Below, piece after piece: positions 40,501 through 47,648 of a stretch of DNA of 64,000 nucleotides. A model generated the notes under the pieces. That model saw only the letters and a program-made list of their open reading frames with translations, was not told where the DNA came from and searched no databases. Position 1 is the stretch's first letter, and every line of letters begins with the position of its first letter. Both the position numbers and the translations under genes were made by a program. This stretch comes from Verrucomicrobiaceae bacterium (GTDB lineage Bacteria; Verrucomicrobiota; Verrucomicrobiia; Verrucomicrobiales; Verrucomicrobiaceae), in the NCBI GenBank assembly GCA_016713245.1, contig JADJPM010000001.1:496001-560000 (forward strand). The letters are read 5' to 3'.

Positions 40501-42661
40501 GCGATTCAACTGCAACAAGTGCCACGACCATCCCTTCGAGAAGTGGACGATGGATCAGTATTACGAAACGGCGTCCTACTTTGCCCAGATCGACCTCAAA
40601 GGCGATCCACAGGCCAAAGGAGCCACCATCGGCGGCACCGCTGTCGAAGGCGCGAAGCCGCTGTATGAAATCGTCGCCGACAAAAAAGACGGCGATGTGC
40701 TCCACCTCCGCACAAACAAACCCGTCGCGCCGAAAGTGCCGTATGACACCGAACTCGTCAGCAAGGCCGCCACGACCCGCCGCGACCAGTTTGCCACCTG
40801 GATGACCAGCCCGGAGAACGACTACTTCGCCATGAGCTACGCCAACCGCATCTGGGGCTACCTCACCGGCACCGGCGTCATCGAGCCGCTCGACGACATC
40901 CGCGCCGGCAATCCGCCGAGCAATCCCGAGCTGCTGCAATACCTCACGAACGAATTTATCCAGAGTGGCTTCAATGTGCGCCACCTGATGAAACTCGTCG
41001 CCACCAGCCGCACCTACAATCTCAGCCTCAGCACGAACAAATGGAACGAGGACGACAAAACGAATTACAGCCACGCCAAAGCCCGTCGCCTGCCTGCCGA
41101 GGTGCTCTTTGACTCCGTCTTCGCCGTCACCGGCAGCATGCCAAACATCCCCGGCGTGCCCAAAGGCACCCGCGCCGCCGCTTTGGCCGATGCGCAGATC
41201 AAACTGCAAGACGGCTTCCTCACCAACTTCGGTCGCCCTGCTCGCGAATCCGTCTGCGAGTGCGAACGCAGCAACGACGTCAATCTCGGCCCCGTGATGG
41301 CCTTGATGAGCGGTCCCACCGTCGGCGATGCCATCAGCGATCCCACCAACGCCATCGCCAAGCTCACTGCCGAGATCAAAGACGACAAACAACTCATCGA
41401 CGCCGTCTTCATGCGCATCGTGAACCGTCACGCCACGGAGAAGGAAATCAGCGCCGCGCTCGATAGCATGGCCGGACTCGATGCCGAGCACAAAACGCTC
41501 GCCGCCGCCGCTCAGGCCAAGGAAGTCGAGCAAAAGCCCGCCATCGCCAAAGCCGAGCAGGATCGCCTCGCCGCCATCAAAGCCGCCGAAACCGAACTCA
41601 CGGCCTACAAAGCCAAAATGGCCCCTGATATCGCCAAAAAGGAAGCTGCACGCCTCGCCGCCATCCAAGCCGCCGAAGCCAAAGTGAAGGCCGCTTTTGA
41701 CACCGCGCCCGCGAATCAGCCGAAGTGGGAAAACTACCTCGATCTCACCACCGAATGGCATCCGCTCGATCTCAAGGTTCAACGCGCCGGTGGCGTCGAA
41801 AAACTCGAAGTTCTGCCCGATGGCAGCTTCCTCGCCACCCCCTTGCCCGAAGGCAAAGAAAGCACCGGAAACTACCTCCTCCTCGGCAAAACCGATCTCC
41901 AGGGCATCACCGGCATCAAACTCGAAATGCTCCCCGATGACCGCCTGCCCAACAACGGCCCCGGCACCGCCCCCGATGGCAATTTCGTCCTCGGCGAATT
42001 CGTCGTCACCACCGACGCCGCTGATGCGAAACGCAAACGCGGCTCCGGCGTCGCCCAAACGCTCAAAAACCCCAAAGCCGACTTTGAGCAGGCCAACTTC
42101 CCCGTCACCGAAGCCCTCAAAAAAGGCAATCGCGACCGCGGCTGGGCCGTCAGCCCCGAAGGCGGCTTCCGTCACGAGGCCACCTTCTCCTTCGAGAAGC
42201 CCGTCAGCAACGAAGGCGGCACCAGTTTCAGCATCCAGATGACCAGCAACTTCCAGAACGGCAAATACAACCCCGGCCGCTTCCGCCTCTGGATCACCAC
42301 CAGCCCGACGATCCGCTTCGGCGTCCCCGCCGACGTCGCCGCCGCCCTAAAAGCTCCCAAACGCACCCCCGAGCAAACCGCCACGCTCACCGCGCACTTC
42401 TTGAATCAGTTCCGCGACTATCAGGCGCAGAAGAAATATTTGGCCATCGCCCGCCAGCCCCTCCCCGTCGATCCTCAGCTCATCGCTCTCGAAACGAAGC
42501 ACGTGAACGCCCAAAACCCCATCGTCCTCGACCCCAAACTCATCCAACTCCGCCGCGACAGCGACCTGAGCGCCAAGCAGCTCACGAACAAGCGCCTCAC
42601 CGCCGCGCAGGATCTCGCTTGGGCCCTGATCAACTCACCGGCGTTCTTGTTTAATCATTGA
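37562..42661 (+). CDS. 1699-aa planctomycete-type cytochrome (PSCyt1, WD40, DUF1549, DUF1553)
   Basis: A giant exported protein. Signal peptide; CxxCH haem motif at Cys48 (CNGCH); WD40 propeller ~155-485 (SVEYSPDGAMIAVAG and YSPDGK blades); Ig-like region ~540-630; a second cytochrome-like motif at 634 (CNQGTCHGA); DUF1549 ~830-990 with haem motif NCNKCHDHPFEKW at 984; DUF1553 ~1065-1260. A long Ala/Lys coiled coil (~1308-1380) then breaks DUF1553, followed by a beta-sandwich insert with PDDRLPNNGPGTAPDGNFVL, and the domain ends canonically with DLAWALINSPAFLFNH. Such proteins are linked to extracellular polysaccharide or sugar breakdown in this superphylum. Function inferred, domains clear. 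Confidence 0.9.
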   Translation: MKNRLLTAALVLSAVSAYAQAPKKDEGIDPSKPVSFYKHIRPIFQAQCNGCHQPAKKKGDYIMTEFAALLKGGEEAVAVVPGKAAESNLLKLIKPDAHGKAEMPQKADALHATQIALIERWINEGAKDDTPATAKAQYDMAHPPVYVTAPAVTSVEYSPDGAMIAVAGYHEVLIHKADGSGLVARLVGLAERIQKLAWSPDGKKIAVTGGSPARMGEIQIWDVAAKKLELSKSLTFDTIYGASWSPDGKQLAFGCADNAVRAIDTATGKETLFMGGHSDWVLDTVWGVDGKHVVSCGRDMSVKLTEVATMRFVDNVTSITPGALKGGVQVLARHPQRNEVLIGGTDGVPAIYRMERLTKRVIGDNANLIRKFPAMQGRIFGVDFAPDGKRIVAGASFEGTGAVNIYSSEYDSTMPDAVKKLVETVNGKGKELDDWIVKDVKQLSSTPLPSGVFSVTFSPDGKTIAAAGQDGQIRLIDAATGKIAKEFVSVPLVKEKVLAASDVIADDTVRVDVKKDDKVETLHTGPTVASIEVEPANIKIGKPSEYAQILITAKMSDGTRADVTRMAKITAAKGDVVKIDSRGMIRPDKDGATAINISFMGRTASVPANVSGLNVALKPDYVRDIMPITSKLGCNQGTCHGAKEGKAGFKLSLRGYDPMYDVLAYADELASRRANVASPEHSLMLLKASGAVPHEGGQLTVPGELYYESLKAWISQGAKVNLATPRVTSIELSPKNPVIERIGGRQQLRVIARYADGYVKDVTAEAFLESGNGDVIEADKKGLMTSLRRGEAPILARFEGAYAATTITVMGDRTGFAWKQPETWNKIDELVAAKWQRMKIEPSGLCSDEDFLRRIHLDLTGLPPKPEEVAAFIADKRATRTKRGEVVDKLIGNPDFVEHWANKWADMLQVNSKTLGSEGAISLRAWIKQQVTDNTPYDRFAYRIVTATGSNKDNPAAAYFKTVRTPEELVENTTHLFLATRFNCNKCHDHPFEKWTMDQYYETASYFAQIDLKGDPQAKGATIGGTAVEGAKPLYEIVADKKDGDVLHLRTNKPVAPKVPYDTELVSKAATTRRDQFATWMTSPENDYFAMSYANRIWGYLTGTGVIEPLDDIRAGNPPSNPELLQYLTNEFIQSGFNVRHLMKLVATSRTYNLSLSTNKWNEDDKTNYSHAKARRLPAEVLFDSVFAVTGSMPNIPGVPKGTRAAALADAQIKLQDGFLTNFGRPARESVCECERSNDVNLGPVMALMSGPTVGDAISDPTNAIAKLTAEIKDDKQLIDAVFMRIVNRHATEKEISAALDSMAGLDAEHKTLAAAAQAKEVEQKPAIAKAEQDRLAAIKAAETELTAYKAKMAPDIAKKEAARLAAIQAAEAKVKAAFDTAPANQPKWENYLDLTTEWHPLDLKVQRAGGVEKLEVLPDGSFLATPLPEGKESTGNYLLLGKTDLQGITGIKLEMLPDDRLPNNGPGTAPDGNFVLGEFVVTTDAADAKRKRGSGVAQTLKNPKADFEQANFPVTEALKKGNRDRGWAVSPEGGFRHEATFSFEKPVSNEGGTSFSIQMTSNFQNGKYNPGRFRLWITTSPTIRFGVPADVAAALKAPKRTPEQTATLTAHFLNQFRDYQAQKKYLAIARQPLPVDPQLIALETKHVNAQNPIVLDPKLIQLRRDSDLSAKQLTNKRLTAAQDLAWALINSPAFLFNH

Positions 42662-42680
42662 GTTAACGAAACTCGCGTCA

Positions 42681-42836
42681 GCGTCGTGGAGTGCGGTGGC
42701 AAGCGCTAAAGCGCGACACCGCTGTCGGGTGCCGGACGACTCACGTAGTCCAAAAAGCATTCTCCCAGCCCTCGACAGCGGTGTCGTCGGGGCAAAGGCT
42801 TGCGCCTTGCCCCTCTGCCACCGCACTCCACGACGC
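42681..42836. repeat. RAYT-flanking hairpin, left copy
   Basis: A 21-bp perfect inverted repeat: 42681-42701 (begins GCGTCGTGGAGTGCGG) pairs with 42816-42836. Inside, CGACACCGCTGTCG (42714-42727) pairs perfectly with CGACAGCGGTGTCG (42773-42786); each of these 14-mers is also a near-palindrome. 46 bp before the transposase start. Outer arms and inner stems are identical to the right copy. Confidence 0.9.
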
Positions 42837-42882
42837 TTCGCGATGATCGAAAGCACTAATCCTGTGCACACGTTTTCAGCTC

Positions 42883-43437
42883 ATGAACGCCCCACCTCCC
42901 ATCGCTTGGCCGCATGCACCGACGCATCGGCTAACAGAGCGGGGAACCTATTTCGTCACGGCGGCGACTTGGCGGAAGGAACATCACTTTCGCTCGCGGG
43001 AGCGGCTCGACGTGCTGCACCGTGGACTGCTGCGAGTCTGTGCCGATTTTGGCTGGCGACTTGAGGCGTGGGCGGTGTTTTCGAATCACTACCACTTTGT
43101 CGCGGAATCAACGGGCACGGCGGAGAACCTTTCGGTAATGCTCAGCACGCTGCATGAGAAGACCGCGAAGTGGATCAATCAGCAGGACAAAACACCCGAG
43201 CGCAAAGTCTGGCATAACTACTGGGAAACGAAGCTCGATCTGCCACGCGGCTACTTTGCGAGGCTGGCCTACACGCATCAAAACGCAGTTCGACACGGTC
43301 TGGTTAGCGTTGCCAAAGATTATCCGTGGTGCTCGGCTGCTTGGTTCGAAGCGGAAACGCCTGCGGCGATGGTGAAGACGATTTACCGCTTCGATTCGGG
43401 GCAAATCGCGGACGACTACGAGGTGGAACTCGAATAG
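42883..43437 (+). CDS. REP-associated tyrosine transposase (RAYT)
   Basis: A 184-aa single-strand-specific HuH transposase. HuH motif in SNHYHFVAE, catalytic Tyr in ARLAYTHQNAVRHGLVSV, and the DYPWCSAAW pattern (normally WSS) are RAYT hallmarks. The TERGTYFVTAATWRKEHHF opening is typical. It lies between two identical hairpins in direct orientation, the arrangement of REP/BIME-generating RAYTs. Confidence 0.93.
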   Translation: MNAPPPIAWPHAPTHRLTERGTYFVTAATWRKEHHFRSRERLDVLHRGLLRVCADFGWRLEAWAVFSNHYHFVAESTGTAENLSVMLSTLHEKTAKWINQQDKTPERKVWHNYWETKLDLPRGYFARLAYTHQNAVRHGLVSVAKDYPWCSAAWFEAETPAAMVKTIYRFDSGQIADDYEVELE

Positions 43438-43445
43438 TCGCGCCA

Positions 43446-43596
43446 GCGTCGTGGAGTGCGGTGGCAAGCGTCAGCGCGACACCGCTGTCGTGTGCCGGAC
43501 GGTACTCTTTGGCCGAAGATCGTTCTCCCGGCGCTCGACAGCGGTGTCGCCGATGCCGGGTGGCCCCGGCATCTCTGCCACCGCACTCCACGACGC
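43446..43596. repeat. RAYT-flanking hairpin, right copy
   Basis: Same arms as the left copy: 43446-43466 with 43576-43596 (21 bp, perfect) and CGACACCGCTGTCG (43477-43490) with 43536-43549. Spacers between differ from the left copy, so only stems are conserved. It begins 9 bp after the transposase stop. The remaining bases up to 43660 hold no further gene. Confidence 0.9.
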
Positions 43597-43660
43597 TTCG
43601 CGAGGTTCGCACCCGGCACCAGCCTTGCCAGTCTCCAAACACAGCCTAGCATGGCGGTCC

Positions 43661-45196
43661 ATGCGCCGCCGATCTCTCCAACGACGTTCCTCCCCTCTCC
43701 GCTGGCTATGGTGGCTGGCGGGGTTCCTTGTCATCGCGGTGATCGTTGGCGTGATGGCGATGCCTGCACTGGTGGTGGGCTACTTGCAGAGCTTTGTGCG
43801 AAGTGAGGGCTTCCGCGTGAAGGCGGAAGAGATGATCGAGGCGAAGACCGGCGGCACCGCCCGGCTGGCGGACATTCAATGGCAGGACGACGCGGCACGC
43901 ATGAGCGAGGCGAGCCTCGAAACGGCTTCCGGACTGCAGATTGAGGCGGTGGGGCTGCATGCGGCGCTGGATTTCAGTGCCGTTCGTCGCGGCTCGTGGA
44001 GCATTCAGAGTGCGGGAGCGGATTCATTGATCGTCACGAAGCATCCAGCGGCCAAAGAGTCGTCGAGACCGGAGGAGGTATCGATGGGTGAAGCCGCGCT
44101 TCCAGGCTGGTTGAGCCAGTACATACCAAAAACCACGGAGGTGGATGGCTTTGACGCAGAACGCTTTTCCTACACGCAGAATGGCTGGCAAGTGGACGAA
44201 ACGCGGCTGCACCTCGGCAGCTACAACAGCGCCTCGACGAGCAAGGGACGCTACTCATTTCCTGGCACGCTGGATGACGGTACACTGCGGATACCGGTGA
44301 CGCCACCGGGACAAAAGGAGCCACTGAAGCTCGAGATCGGCCGCACCAGCTTCCGCCTGACGGATGAAAAACTGCAAATCAGCGAGTCCACGCTGCGCTG
44401 GAAGGATCGCACCAAGGGCACGCTGCGCGGAAGCGTGCGCTTTGGTGGCGAGTGGCAGATGTTCGTGCATGCCGAGCAGGTGCCGACGGCGGAGTTCTTG
44501 AACGAGGAGTGGCAAAAACATCTCACGGGGCATCTCGAAGGAGATGCCGAGCTTTCCGGCACGAAGGGTCAACCGATGAACTGGAAGGCGGATGTGGTGT
44601 TGAAGGATGGCGTGCTCTCCACACTGCCCATTCTCGACAAGCTGGCTACCTACACGCGCATGGAGCGCTTCAAACGACTGGCGCTGGACATCGCCACAGC
44701 AACGGTGAGCCCGCATGCGAGCGGCGGCACGCGGCTGGAAAAGATCGTGGTGCAATCCAACGGCCTGCTTCGCATCGAAGGCACGCTCAATCTGCTGCCG
44801 GGTGATGGAATCGAAGGTGACTTCATGGTCGGCGTGACACCAGAAACCCTTCGCTGGCTGCCGGGAGCTCAAAACCGCGTCTTCATCGAAATGAATCCGC
44901 AAGGGCCACCGGGCTTGAATTGGGCTCGCGTGAAGGTCGCGGGCACTCGCACGGCTCCGCAGGAGGATCTGAGCTCGCGGCTACTCGGTGCGGCTGGCAT
45001 GTCCCTGCTGCTCGATACACCTGGAGCCATCGTGGATAAGGCGAGCGAGACGCTTCTAAAGCCGATGCTCGGTGAAGACGCCGCGAAGCTGCCCGGAGCC
45101 ATCATCAACGGCACCACGAAGACGCTGGAGCAGGGCGTCAAAACCGGCGGCGATCTCATCAACAAGGTCATCCCCTTCTTTCCCGGTAGCAAATGA
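43661..45196 (+). CDS. AsmA/DUF3971-like inner-membrane-anchored protein
   Basis: 511 aa: basic N-terminus (MRRRSLQRRS), one membrane helix (LAGFLVIAVIVGVMAMPALVV), then a long beta-rich region of the AsmA/TamB kind (for example VLKDGVLSTLPILDKLATYTRM and LRIEGTLNLLPGDGIEGDFMVG). Family members bridge the periplasm and carry lipids or influence outer-membrane assembly. I start at MRRRS, not at the longer frame, which would read the hairpin. The gene's last bases overlap the LysR start (ATGA). Confidence 0.8.
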   Translation: MRRRSLQRRSSPLRWLWWLAGFLVIAVIVGVMAMPALVVGYLQSFVRSEGFRVKAEEMIEAKTGGTARLADIQWQDDAARMSEASLETASGLQIEAVGLHAALDFSAVRRGSWSIQSAGADSLIVTKHPAAKESSRPEEVSMGEAALPGWLSQYIPKTTEVDGFDAERFSYTQNGWQVDETRLHLGSYNSASTSKGRYSFPGTLDDGTLRIPVTPPGQKEPLKLEIGRTSFRLTDEKLQISESTLRWKDRTKGTLRGSVRFGGEWQMFVHAEQVPTAEFLNEEWQKHLTGHLEGDAELSGTKGQPMNWKADVVLKDGVLSTLPILDKLATYTRMERFKRLALDIATATVSPHASGGTRLEKIVVQSNGLLRIEGTLNLLPGDGIEGDFMVGVTPETLRWLPGAQNRVFIEMNPQGPPGLNWARVKVAGTRTAPQEDLSSRLLGAAGMSLLLDTPGAIVDKASETLLKPMLGEDAAKLPGAIINGTTKTLEQGVKTGGDLINKVIPFFPGSK

Positions 45197-46065
45197 ACGT
45201 CCATCACCTCGAACTCTTTTATTATGTGGCCACCCATGGTGGCGTGAGCGCGGCGGCACGTCAGATGCCTTATGGCATTCAGCAGCCAGCCATCAGCGCT
45301 CAGATTCTCCAGTTGGAGGATGTGCTCGGCGTCACGCTGTATCAGCGAAGGCCGTTTCAGCTCACGCGGGAGGGACAGCTTCTTTATGATCACATCGCCC
45401 CGTTCTTCAAAGGCCTCGGCGATGTGGCCGATCGCATCCGCGGCGGTGGCGAGACACGTCTGCGCATCGCCGCGCCGGAGATCGTGCAGCGTGAGTACCT
45501 TCCCGAGCTGTGTGCTCGCATGCAGCGGCGGGTGGAGGGTTTTCACTTCACCCTCACGGATGGTCGCCAGCAGCAGATCGAGCAATTCGTGGCGGCACAG
45601 GAGATCGACATCGGCCTCTCCACACTCACGGACAAGCCGCCGCCCAATGTGGAGACACGCGAGCTGCTCCGACTGCCCATGTGTTTGCTCGTTCCCGCGA
45701 AGAGCAGCCTCAAGAGTGCCGCGCAGCTTTGGGAAAAAGAACGGATCGAGACGCCGCTCATCGCTTTGACCGCCAGCGATCCGTTGGTGCGCGAATTTCA
45801 GTCCGGACTGCGTCAGCATGGCGTGGAATGGATCACGAGTCTGGAGGTGGGCAGCCTCGACACGGTGGCGCGATACGTCGCCGGTGGCTTTGGCATCGGA
45901 CTCTCGCTCCAGATGCCACGCGTGGAAGCGCCTGCGGGCGTGCGGGTGCTGCCGCTGGATGATTTTCCCACCCTGGCTTTCGGCGTGATGTGGATCGGCC
46001 GCCTGTCACCTCTGGGTGAAGCCTTCTTGGAGGAGGCGCAAGCCATCGCCAAAGGACTCAGGTAG
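45193..46065 (+). CDS. LysR-family transcriptional regulator
   Basis: 290 aa. N-terminal winged helix-turn-helix NVHHLELFYYVATHGGVSAAARQMPYGIQQPAISAQILQLEDVLG with a slightly unusual MPYGIQ insertion (usual ALHVTQ), then the periplasmic-binding-like effector domain (residues ~90-285). Overlaps the AsmA-like gene by 4 nt. It should respond to a small-molecule co-inducer; target could be the nitrilase or AsmA-like gene, both adjacent. Eight-nt overlap with the convergent nitrilase. Confidence 0.9.
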   Translation: MNVHHLELFYYVATHGGVSAAARQMPYGIQQPAISAQILQLEDVLGVTLYQRRPFQLTREGQLLYDHIAPFFKGLGDVADRIRGGGETRLRIAAPEIVQREYLPELCARMQRRVEGFHFTLTDGRQQQIEQFVAAQEIDIGLSTLTDKPPPNVETRELLRLPMCLLVPAKSSLKSAAQLWEKERIETPLIALTASDPLVREFQSGLRQHGVEWITSLEVGSLDTVARYVAGGFGIGLSLQMPRVEAPAGVRVLPLDDFPTLAFGVMWIGRLSPLGEAFLEEAQAIAKGLR

Positions 46066-46894
46066 CCTTCATGGCCTCATGCATGAAGGGGGCGAACTCG
46101 CGAAAGCTCCAAGCGGACTTCGAGAGACCAAAAGCACTATCTTGTTTGAAGGTCATATCGAGGTCGCAGACCATGAAATCCTCCACCTGCCGCCGCGTGC
46201 GGGCGATGATCTCGCCAGCGGGGTCGACGACGTAGCTATCGCCATAGCCGATGCCAACATTGCGAGTGATGCCGGACTTCGCGGGATCGAGCACGACGTT
46301 GTTCGCCCGCACGAAATACACACTGTTCTCCGAAGCTCGGGCGCTGTGATCTGCGCGCACCTTCATGAAATGGCTGATGAGACCTTTGTCACTGATGTAA
46401 TTGAAATGAGGCGCGAAGATTATACGGGCTCCTTTGAGGGCGAGGATGCGAGCGGGCTCGATGTAACCGCCATCGGCGCAGATGAGCACGCCGAACTTCA
46501 CGCCGTCGATCTCCCACACGGGGAACTCGCGGCCTTGTTTGTGAAACTTCATGTAGGCGGCACATTTGCTGTAAGTGCCGAGCTTTTGGCCGTGATGCAC
46601 GACGATGAGGGTGTTGTAGAGATCTGTGCCACGGAGCTCATTGAAGCCCACAATGGCGAGGGCGGCATGACGAGCGGTGATCTCAAGCACACGCTGTATC
46701 TGGGGTGATTCGACGGCGAATGCGCCCATCCGCGCCTTTTCTTCGGTGTCCGGATAGCCGGTCAAAAAACACTCGGGAAAGGTCACGACCTTCGCCCCGG
46801 CTTCATCGGCCCTTTTGAGACCTTCCTCAAAACGGGCGAGGTTGTGCTCAAAATCTCCGGCCCAGGCTTCAAACTGGCAGTGTGCAATCTTCAT
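46058..46894 (-). CDS. Carbon-nitrogen hydrolase (nitrilase superfamily)
   Basis: 278 aa, typical length. Catalytic triad visible: Glu in VTFPECFLTGY, Lys in CAAYMKFHKQGREF, Cys in FGVLICADGGYIEPAR. The unusual triad loop CADGGY replaces the common CYD/CWE. Hydrolyses an amide or nitrile C-N bond; substrate unknown. Start at MKIAHCQFE chosen for the family's N-terminus. Confidence 0.88.
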   Translation of the reverse strand: MKIAHCQFEAWAGDFEHNLARFEEGLKRADEAGAKVVTFPECFLTGYPDTEEKARMGAFAVESPQIQRVLEITARHAALAIVGFNELRGTDLYNTLIVVHHGQKLGTYSKCAAYMKFHKQGREFPVWEIDGVKFGVLICADGGYIEPARILALKGARIIFAPHFNYISDKGLISHFMKVRADHSARASENSVYFVRANNVVLDPAKSGITRNVGIGYGDSYVVDPAGEIIARTRRQVEDFMVCDLDMTFKQDSAFGLSKSAWSFREFAPFMHEAMKAT

Positions 46895-46995
46895 GCGGCC
46901 AAAACGGCACGAGATGCCAGTTTTCGCCATTTTGACAGATTTCGCTCTTGGCGGCCAAAATGCCGTTTGATAGCCTCGAAGCACTTTTTGACCTT

Positions 46996-47634
46996 ATGAA
47001 CCAACAGCTCGTCACCCGCCTCTGCGTCGTTCTTCTCGTCATCATCTTTGGTCTGTTGGTGTACCGGTGGATCATGCAGGCCAGTGACGGCATGAAGCTC
47101 GTGGGCTTTATCCTTCTCGGCTGCATCGGTGGCATGCTGGCGGTGAAGTATCTGCTGCCGTGGATCGGTGATGCCATTGGTGAGGGCATGTATTCTTCCG
47201 GTGAGCAGATCGAGCAGGATGGCCTCATGAAAGCGGCGGCCTGCATCTCGCAGGGAGACTATGCGGGGGCGCTCGATCACTATCAGAAGATGATGCACGA
47301 GAAACCGGAGGACCCTTTTCCAGCCGCCGAGATGGCGAAGGTGCACGCGGAGCGCCTCGGAGATCCACACACGGCCATCCAGGTACTCACGAACCATCTG
47401 CAAAGCCGCGAGTGGTCCGTGGATGACGGGGCGTTTTTGCTCTTCCGCGTGGTGGAGGTGCAGACGAAGCATCTGCACGATTTCGCGGCGGCTCGTTCCA
47501 CGCTGGAACGGGTGATCGCAGGCTATCCGAACACGAGACACAGTGCGAATGCTCATCATAAAATCTCCGAACTAGAGCAGGTGGAGTTCAAATTTATCCA
47601 GGAACAGCGGGCGAAGGCAGCTCAAAGCATCTGA
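46996..47634 (+). CDS. Membrane protein with TPR-like repeats
   Basis: 212 aa with two membrane helices at ~5-30 and ~40-62 and a cytosolic/periplasmic TPR array (~80-205: ACISQGDYAGALDHYQKMM, AEMAKVHAERLGDPHTAIQVL, FAAARSTLERVIAGYP). Followed 14 bp later by comEC. Probably a scaffold; the start at 46996 is used because MNQQLVTR leads straight into the first helix, but 46960 is possible. Confidence 0.75.
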   Translation: MNQQLVTRLCVVLLVIIFGLLVYRWIMQASDGMKLVGFILLGCIGGMLAVKYLLPWIGDAIGEGMYSSGEQIEQDGLMKAAACISQGDYAGALDHYQKMMHEKPEDPFPAAEMAKVHAERLGDPHTAIQVLTNHLQSREWSVDDGAFLLFRVVEVQTKHLHDFAAARSTLERVIAGYPNTRHSANAHHKISELEQVEFKFIQEQRAKAAQSI

Positions 47635-47648
47635 ATTCATTCGAAGCC

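Noticed and set aside
41481..41700. Ala/Lys-rich internal repeat in the giant cytochrome as a CRISPR-like or tandem repeat
   Set aside because: It is a coding coiled coil, without regular DNA repeat units or spacers.
37574..42175. Long minus-strand open frames (543 and 588 codons)
   Set aside because: Antisense shadows of the 1699-aa cytochrome; composition is dominated by mirror codons and no domain is visible.
42661..43660. Classical insertion sequence with target-site duplications
   Set aside because: No terminal inverted repeats of a DDE element; the hairpins are direct repeats, which fits a RAYT instead.
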